From Limnohabitans sp. (GTDB lineage: Bacteria > Pseudomonadota > Gammaproteobacteria > Burkholderiales > Burkholderiaceae_C), in contig NZ_JAAVVW010000003.1 in assembly GCF_023910625.1 (NCBI RefSeq), forward strand, positions 186,001 to 250,000: a stretch of DNA of 64,000 nt, given 5' to 3'. The notes beneath the pieces were generated by a model, which searched no databases, was not told the DNA's origin, and saw nothing but the letters and a program-made list of their open reading frames with translations. A program made the translations under genes and the position numbers. Shown here in pieces: positions 57,312 through 64,000 of the stretch; the stretch's first letter is position 1; each line of letters begins with the position of its first letter.

Positions 57312-60300
57312 GTGACCGAGCCCGCAAACCTTATCCCCCTCCAAATCGACTTCCCCGAAGGCCTGCCGGTCTCGGCCCGCCGTGACGAAATCATGGCCGC
57401 CATGGACCAGCACCAGGTCATCATTGTTTGCGGTGAGACCGGCTCAGGCAAGACCACGCAGTTGCCCAAAATCGCGCTGGCGATGGGGCGCGGCAAGCTG
57501 AACGCCAAGCCCGGCGAACGCGCCCGCATGATTGGCCACACCCAGCCCCGGCGCATTGCGGCCAGCTCGGTGGCCAAACGCATTGCTGAGGAGTTGAAGA
57601 CGCCATTGGGCGAGGTGGTGGGTTTCAAGGTGCGGTTTCAAGACCGTTTGAGCAAAAACGCGTCCGTCAAACTGATGACCGACGGTATTTTGCTGGCCGA
57701 AACCCAGACCGACCCGCTGCTGCAGGCTTATGACACCATCATCATCGACGAGGCGCACGAACGCAGCCTGAACATCGACTTTTTGCTGGGCTACCTTCGC
57801 CAAATTTTGCCGCGCCGCCCCGACCTCAAAATCGTCGTCACCTCGGCCACCATCGACGCCGACCGCTTTGCCAAGCACTTTGCCTCGCGCCACGGTCCGG
57901 CCCCGGTCATCATGGTCTCTGGCCGCACCTTTCCGGTGGAGCAGCGTTACCGCCCGTTTGAAGAAACGCGTGACTACGGCCTGAACGAGGCCATGGCCGA
58001 CGGTGTGGACGAACTCTGGCAAGGCGGGGCAGGGGGCGACATCCTGATCTTTTTGCCCGGCGAGCGCGAAATCCGCGAAGCCGCCGACCACTTGCGCAAA
58101 CACCTGTCGCACCAGCCGCTCACACGCGGGGCCGAAGTGCTGCCGCTGTTTGCCCGCTTGTCGCAGGCCGAGCAAGACCAGATTTTTGAAGCATCGAACG
58201 GCCGCCGCATTGTGCTGGCCACCAACGTGGCCGAAACCTCGCTCACGGTGCCTGGCATCCGTTACGTGATCGACGCTGGCACCGCCCGCGTCAAGCGCTA
58301 CAGCCTGCGCAGCAAGGTTGAGCAGCTCATGGTCGAGCCGATCAGCCAGGCGGCGGCCAACCAGCGTGCTGGCCGTTGCGGCCGCGTGGCCAACGGCATT
58401 TGTATTCGCCTGTACGACGACCAAGACTTTGCCGGCCGTCCGCGTTTTACCGACCCGGAAATTTTGCGTTCGTCATTGGCGGGCGTGATCTTGCGCATGA
58501 AGAGCCTGCACCTGGGCGTGGTGGAAGACTTTCCGTTCATCGAAGCGCCGTCCAAACGCGCCATCACCGACGGCTACCAACTGCTGGCCGAGCTGGGCGC
58601 GGTGGACGACGACAACGAGCTGACGCCCATCGGAAAAGAGCTGGCCCGCCTGCCGCTGGACCCCCGTGTGGGCCGCATGATCTTGGAAGCCCGTGGTCGC
58701 GAAGCGCTGGACGAAGTGCTGGTCATCGCCAGCGCCATGAGCGTGCAAGACGTGCGCGACCGCCCCATGGACGCGCAAGCCCAGGCCGACCAACAACACG
58801 CCAAGTTTGACGACGACAAGAGCGAATTCACCGGTTACCTGAAGCTGTGGAAATGGATTCACGACGCCCGTGGCGGCCCATCTAAGTTAATTGGGGTCAG
58901 ATCCCAATTAAATCCAGCTGCTTCTGCGGGTCAAAACAATCGGGATCTGACCCCAATTAAAGGAAGGCCTGCGCAAGAAGCGCCGCAGCACAAGCTGAGC
59001 AACCGCCAATACGAGCAACTGCTGCGTCAGAACTTCATCAACATCCGCCGCGTGCGCGAGTGGCGAGACACGCACACCCAGCTGCTCACCGTGGTGGCTG
59101 AACACAAGTGGCGCATCAACACGCAGCCGGCCAGTTACGAGCAGTTGCACCTGTCCATGTTGGCGGGCCTGCTGGGCAACGTGGGTTACAAGCTCGAAGA
59201 CGAAGAAGCCTATTTGGGCGCACGCGGCATCAAGTTCCACAAACACCCTGGCGCGCACCTCTCCAAAAAGCCGGGGCGCTGGATCGTGGTGGCTGAGTTG
59301 GTGGAAACCACGCGCTTGTTTGGCCGGGGCATTGCCGCCATCGAGCCGCAGTGGCTGGAGCAGGTCGGGGCGCATTTGCTCAAGAAGCAACTGCTCGACC
59401 CGCATTGGGAAAAGAAGTCCGCAGAAGTGGTGGCGCTGGAGCGGGCCACGCTGTATGGCCTCGTGGTCTACAGTGGCCGTCGCAAGCCCTACAGCCGGGT
59501 GGACCTGCACGGCGCACGCGAGATTTTCATCCGCGAAGCACTGGTGGGCGACCAGTGGGAGACCAAGCTGCCGTTCTTGGCCGCTAACCACAAGATGATC
59601 GCCAAGGTCGAAGAGCTGGAACACAAGTCGCGCCGCCAAGACGTGTTGGTGGACGACGAGCTGATCTACGCTTTTTATGACCAGCAACTGCCCGCCGACG
59701 TGTGCAGCGGCCGCCTGCTGGAAAACTGGTACCGCACTGAGAGCGCCAAGCAGCCGCGTCTGTTGATGCTGAGCCGTGAAGAACTGATGCGCCACGAAGC
59801 CGCAGGCATCACCACGCAGGCCTTCCCCAAACACATTCGCTTGGGCGGCACCGACTGCCAGGCCACGTATTTGCACGAACCCGGCGACGCCCGCGATGGC
59901 GTCACGGTGACGGTGCCGTTGTTTGTGCTCAACCAGGTGAGCGAAGACCGCTGCGAATGGCTGGTGCCCGGCCTGCTCAAAGACAAAATTCAAGCCCTGC
60001 TCAAAAGCCTGCCGCAGCGCCCGCGCAGCCGCTTTGTGCCGCTGCCCGAATCCGCCACTCGCCTGGCCGCCGAGCTGTCAGTGCCTGAGCTGTTTGGTGC
60101 CGGATCGTTGACCGACGTGCTGCTCAAAAAAGCCCGCGACGAAACCAGCCTCGACATCAAGCGCACCGACTTCAAACACGAGATGCTCAGCCCGCACCTG
60201 TTCATGAACCTGCTGGTGGTGGACGAACATGGCCGCCAGCTGGGCATGGGCCGCAACCTGGGTGCGCTCAAAGGCGAGCTGGGCGCCAAAGCGCGTGGCG

Positions 60301-61343
60301 CGTTTCAGGCGCTGGCGCAGCTGAAAGTCTCGGCTGCACCTGCCGCAGTGCCTCAAGCCCCCAATAGCGGGGAGTCCAAACCATCGGGGTCAAAACAATC
60401 GGGGTCAGACCCCCATTTCTTCAAGGCCGATGCAGGTGGGCGCGCCAATCAGCCACGAGGTGAGAAATCAGCCGCCCCCAAGCCATTGGCCCCCCAGCGC
60501 TACACCGCCTGGACCTTTGGCGAACTGCCCGAGTTGATGGAAATCAGCAAAGGCGGGCAGACGTTGATTGGCTTTCCCGCGCTGGTGGACGTGCAAGACG
60601 CCGTGACCATCGAAGTGTTTGACGAGCCCGACGTGGCCGCCACCAAAAACCGCGCGGGCCTGCGCCGCCTGTTTGCGCTGCAGATCAAAGACGCGCTCAA
60701 ATACCTTGAGAAAAACATCCCCGACCTGCAAAAAATGGCCGTGGCCTACATGCCGCTGGGCACGGCGGATGAGCTGAAAACCCAGATCATCGACGTGGCG
60801 CTGGACCGTGCCTTTTTGCTCGACCCGCTGCCCAATGACGAAATCACCTTCAAACGTCGCATCGAAGAAGGCCGTGGCCGCTTGACGCTGATTGCCAACG
60901 AAGTGGCACGTTTGGCGGGCACCATCTTGCTGGAGTTTGGCGCGGCCACCCGCAAGATCAAGGACACCAAAAACGCCCCCGACGCGACCGCAGACTGCAC
61001 TGCGCAACTGCAACGCCTGATGCCCAAAAACTTCATGGCCGCCACCCCGTGGCCGCAGCTGCAGCACTACGCCCGCTACCTGCAAGGCCATCACCCAGCG
61101 CCTGGACAAATACCGCGCCGACCCCGCCCGCGACGCCCAGCGCCTGACTGAGCTCAAACCGCAAGAACAACGCTACTGGCGTCCTGGTGGCCGAACGCAA
61201 AGGCGCGCAAGACGCCCGCATGCTGGAGTTCCGCTGGCTACTGGAAGAACTGCGCGTGAGCTTCTTCGCGCAAGAGCTTGCGCACTCCCCAGCCCGTCAG
61301 CATCAAGCGGCTGGAGAAGGCTTGGGGGCAGTTGAATCATTGA
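57312..61343 (+). CDS. hrpA: ATP-dependent RNA helicase HrpA, frameshifted near the C-terminus
   Basis: This ~1340-residue DEAH-box helicase has Walker A CGETGSGKTTQLPKIALAMG (about residues 38-57), DEAH in IIIDEAHERSLNIDFLLGYL, SAT in VVTSATIDADRFAK, QRAGRCGRVANG, and the HrpA C-terminal region (LDRAFLLDPLPNDEITFKRR). The frame is lost near 61092 by an extra G in CTGCAAGGCC. Two more extra bases, in GGCGTCCTGG and AGAGCTTGCG, complete the break. Removing all three gives a natural end LEKAWGQLNH at 61343. Two palindromic repeats are inserted in frame at about residues 525-550 and 1024-1035. The start is a GTG without a clear ribosome binding site. HrpA rescues stalled ribosomes and processes mRNA in relatives. 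Confidence 0.88.
58887..58960. repeat. Palindromic repeat inside hrpA, in frame (copy 1)
   Basis: TTAATTGGGGTCAGATCCC (58887-58905) and its exact reverse complement GGGATCTGACCCCAATTAA (58942-58960) enclose 36 bases. The left arm is itself part of a smaller palindrome (TTAATTGGG/CCCAATTAA). The frame reads through as KLIGVRSQLNPAASAGQNNR followed by DLTPIK. Confidence 0.88.
60383..60417. repeat. Related palindromic repeat inside hrpA, in frame (copy 2)
   Basis: GGTCAAAACAATCGGG is shared with copy 1 apart from one nearby base, and GGGGTCAGACCCCC is a perfect short palindrome. The frame passes through as PSGSKQSGSDPHFF in a low-complexity linker. Confidence 0.75.
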
Positions 61344-61365
61344 GCTGGGCTCTGAATTGTCTTTT

Positions 61366-61383
61366 ATACGTCAATTGACGTAT
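61366..61383. promoter_or_regulatory. Palindromic operator of the toxin-antitoxin pair
   Basis: ATACGTCAATTGACGTAT is a perfect 18-base palindrome 9 bases upstream of the toxin ATG. HigA/NadS-type antitoxins usually bind such sites to repress their own operon. Confidence 0.7.
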
Positions 61384-61392
61384 CATCGGCTC

Positions 61393-61704
61393 ATGCTCAC
61401 CGTCATCGAAACACCTATTTTCTTGCGCTACGCTGCAAAAGTGTGGGATGACGCAGAGCGCAATGAGTTCATCGTCTGGCTGGCTGAACACCCTGACGCC
61501 GGCGATGTGATGGCCGCCACTGGGGGCTTGCGTTAAGTGCGCTGGTCGCGCCCTGGCATGGGTAAACGCGGTGGTGTTCGAGTTATCTACATGCTGCGAA
61601 ATGCCCAAGGGGTGTTGGTGTTGTTGACCGTTTATGCGAAGGCCGAACACGACACTTTGTCGAATGCTTTTTTGCGCAGTCTGGCGCAACTTTACGAGGA
61701 ATAA
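61393..61704 (+). pseudogene. RelE/HigB-type toxin with an in-frame TAA
   Basis: The 103-codon frame reads MLTVIETPIFLRYAAKVWDD, ERNEFIVWLAEHPDAGDVMA, GGLR, TAA at 61534-61536, then VRWSRPGMGKRGGVRVIYML and LLTVYAKAEHDTLSNAFLRS to the natural stop. It is a type II addiction module killer of the HigB/RelE superfamily, where VRWSRPG-GK-GGVRVIY is the conserved core. The stop replaces the usual Lys before VRW; the frame is the same on both sides. The truncated product would be harmless. The antitoxin gene starts 3 bases after the end. Confidence 0.85.
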
Positions 61705-61707
61705 ACC

Positions 61708-61983
61708 ATGTCCAAAATCTCATCCCCTGTCGATGCGGAAATGACGGAATTTGAAAAGGATTTGCTGGAGTCCATTCGCCAGGCCAAACGTGGCGAAGGC
61801 CGTGTCACGCAAGTGGCTGTGACTGCCGCGACCGAGGCGCGCCTGAAACTGGGCGTTTCTCAATCAGCTTTTGCCCAATTGCTGGGCGTATCCGTGCGCA
61901 CCTTGCAAGAGTGGGAGCAGGGCCGCCGGGAGCCATCAGGCGCGGCGCGCACACTGCTGCGCATTGCCCTGAAGTCGCCCTGA
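61708..61983 (+). CDS. HigA/NadS-type antitoxin, helix-turn-helix
   Basis: The 91-residue protein has a helix-turn-helix of the XRE class: RLKLGVSQSAFAQLLGVSVR followed by TLQEWEQGRREPSGAARTLL. A short N-terminal dimer or toxin-binding extension precedes it. The toxin-first, antitoxin-second order and the palindrome upstream match HigBA-like modules. The frame is intact although the toxin is broken, which fits selection against losing the antitoxin first. Confidence 0.9.
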   Translation: MSKISSPVDAEMTEFEKDLLESIRQAKRGEGRVTQVAVTAATEARLKLGVSQSAFAQLLGVSVRTLQEWEQGRREPSGAARTLLRIALKSP

Positions 61984-62194
61984 AGCCATTTTGCAAGCGG
62001 TCTAACCGGGTCGGACTAACCATGGGTCACACTGCCGCAGCCTCATTGGTTTGATTCCAGCTTCCTGAACGCCGCAGCGAAACTCCTTGACGCGTCCCGT
62101 TCAGGCACACTGCATACCCCCTTCGTTCACATCCCCAGCCGCTGATCAACCTTTTGTCAGCCGCTGGGATGCCTCAATTGCCCGGAAACACCGC

Positions 62195-64000
62195 ATGGAA
62201 ATCAAAGTCAACTTTCTCGACAAACTGCGCCTGGAGGCCAAGTTTGACGACTTCACCTGTGCTGGCCGATCAGCCGATCGCTTACAAGGGCGATGGCTCG
62301 GCACCAGGGCCGTTTGATTATTTTTTGGCCGTCGTCGGCTTTGTGCGCGGCGTATTTTGTGAAGCTGTATTGCGAGACGCGCGGTATCTCCACCGAGCAC
62401 ATCCGCCTGTCGCAAAACAACATCGTCGACCCCGAGAACCGCTATCTTGCAGACCATCCAAGATTCAGGTGGAGTTGCCAGGCCGACATGTCCTGACAAA
62501 GACCGTCCAAGGCATTCTGCGGTCGATTGACCGCTGCACGGTCAAAAAGGCGATCCAAGCAGGCCCCACCTTCATTGTTGAAGCGGTGGACAACCTGGAC
62601 GCCGACGCGCAGGCCTTGCTCACGCTCAACCCCGATGCGCAAGCGCAGACCTTCATTGCGGGCAAGGACTTGCCGCTGGAGCAGACCATCGCCAACATGA
62701 CGCGGGTCTTGGCCGATTTGGGCATCAAGATCGAGATTGCGTCTTGGCGCAACCTGGTGCCCAACGTGTGGTCGCTGCACATTCGCGATGCGCATTCGCC
62801 CATGTGCTTCACCAACGGCAAGGGCTCGACCAAAGAGAGCGCCTTGGCCTCGGCGCTGGGTGAATACATCGAGCGCCTGAACAACAACCACTTTTACGCA
62901 GGCGTGTTTTTTGGTGAAGACATTGCCCAAGCCGACTTTGTGCACGACCCCAAAGAGCGCTGGTTCCAACCGGCCAAGCGCGACGCGCTGCCCAAAGGCT
63001 TGTTGGATGCGCATTGTTTGCCCATTTACAACCCCGATGGCGAACTCAAGGCCTCGCACCTGTTCGACACCAACTCGGGCAACCCCTCGCGCGGCATTTG
63101 TGCACTGCCCTATGTGCGCCAGTCTGATGGTGAGGTGGTGTACTTCCCCTCCAATCTGGTGGAAAACCTGTTCGTGAGCAACGGCATGAGCGCAGGCAAC
63201 ACGCTGGTGGAAGCTCAGGTGCAATGCTTGTCAGAAATTTTTGAGCGGGCCGTCAAGCGCGAGATTCTGGAAGGTGAAATGGCCTTGCCCGATGTGCCAC
63301 AGGCTGTGTTGGCCAAGTACCCCGGCATCGTCGCGGGCATCGAGGCTTTGGAGGCTCAGGGTTTCCCGGTCTTGGTCAAAGACGCGTCGCTGGGCGGTGT
63401 GTACCCAGTGATGTGCGTGACCCTGATGAACCCGCGCACCGGTGGTGTGTTCGCGTCCTTTGGCGCACACCCGCGCTTGGAAGTGGCGCTGGAGCGCAGC
63501 CTGACCGAGCTGCTGCAAGGCCGCAGTTTTGAGGGCCTGAACGACCTGCCTGCACCCACCTTCACCAGCAACGCGGTGACCGAGCCCAACAACTTTGTCG
63601 AGCATTTCATCGACTCCAGCGGCGTGGTGTCGTGGCGGTTTTTCAGTGCCCGAGCCGATCACGACTTTGTGGAGTGGGACTTTGCCGGGAAGGGTGAGGA
63701 CGCCACCGCGCAAGAGGCCGTCACGCTGTTTGGCATTTTGCAGGCCATGGGCAAAGAAGCCTATGTGGCGGTGCACGACCAACTGGGCGCCACCGCCTGC
63801 CGCATCCTGGTGCCGGGCTATTCCGAGGTGTACCCGGTCGATGACCTGATTTGGGATAACACCAACAAAGCGCTGTTGTTCCGCGCCGATGTGCTTAACC
63901 TGCACCAATTGGACGACGAGGCTTTGATGGCATTGCAGGGCCGATTGGAGAACAACGAGCTGGACGATTACCTCGACATCGCCACCCTGATTGGCATCGA
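62195..64000 (+). CDS. OsmC-YcaO fusion protein, partial at the right edge, frameshifted at the 5' part
   Basis: From ATG 62195 the sequence gives MEIKVNFLDKLRLEAKFDDF, then in shifting frames GDGSAPGPFDYF, SALCAAYFVKLYCETRGIST, EHIRLSQNNIVDPENRY, and finally a long open frame from about 62510 with IDRCTVKKAIQAGPTFIVEA, GKGSTKESALASALGEYIER, HLFDTNSGNPSRGICALPYV and VEAQVQCLSEIFERAVKREI. This is the OsmC domain followed by the YcaO ATP-dependent cyclodehydratase-like domain, as in E. coli YcaO, reported to assist ribosomal protein S12 methylthiolation. Seven extra single bases break 62195-62510. The YcaO part is intact and leaves the window still open. Confidence 0.88.

Overview
The window looks like the chromosome of a Betaproteobacterium, most likely Burkholderiales/Comamonadaceae (a Limnohabitans-, Rhodoferax- or Polaromonas-like freshwater bacterium). 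This is inferred from the moderately high GC with GC-rich third codon positions, the gentisate-type aromatic catabolism, the recC-recB-recD order, the folC-dedD-cvpA-purF-metZ block, and proteins of recognisable betaproteobacterial type. No marker was searched, so the genus is a guess.

Layout. 1-3 kb: the tail of a possible TadE/G-like pilus protein, a degenerate GlmS-type amidotransferase fragment and an atypical WecB-like epimerase. 3-8 kb: a Crp/Fnr-PAS regulator, a universal stress protein and a P2-type cation ATPase, all on the + strand. 7.9-8.4 kb: a tandem array of palindromic repeats. 8.5-13.2 kb: an aldo/keto reductase, then a minus-strand gentisate pathway operon (3-hydroxybenzoate 6-hydroxylase, gentisate dioxygenase, fumarylpyruvate hydrolase with an internal stop, maleylpyruvate isomerase). 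13.4-19.5 kb: a complete Mrp Na+/H+ antiporter operon (fused A/B, C, D, E, F, G). 19.6-21.7 kb: paaZ.

21.7-26.2 kb is the accessory island. Matching IS30-type ends and the two ends of one IS30-type transposase enclose a NusG/RfaH-like gene and fragments of other genes. A broken DUF4160/DUF2442 pair follows, and then a group II intron with an internally deleted reverse transcriptase. The intron lies between argG and the hairpin that looks like argG's own terminator.

26.2-37 kb is a housekeeping block: argG, a frameshifted ppnP, a glycine-zipper protein, an ArsC-like protein, folC, dedD-like, cvpA, purF, metZ, gltX, tRNA-Ala/Glu/Asp, a MerR regulator and tRNA-Pro. 37.7-47.1 kb holds recC-recB-recD. 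47-57 kb holds a small secreted protein, an aminotransferase and a branched-chain-type binding protein (all three frameshifted), an MnmC-like oxidase, yggX, fpr, dsbB, an Lrp regulator, a racemase, a class II amidotransferase, argA and a VapBC-type pair. 57-64 kb holds hrpA, a toxin-antitoxin pair whose toxin has a stop codon, and a partial OsmC-YcaO protein.

Two themes stand out. First, palindromic REP-like elements sit in frame inside recC, recD and hrpA, so these genes carry repeat-derived peptides. Second, the frameshifts at 27.5-27.8, 47.3-49.1 and 61.1-62.5 kb can all be explained by extra single bases and none needs a missing base, which points to local sequence error rather than gene decay. 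By contrast, the internal stops in the fumarylpyruvate hydrolase, DUF4160, CapD-like and toxin genes are single substitutions with the frame kept, and look like real lesions.
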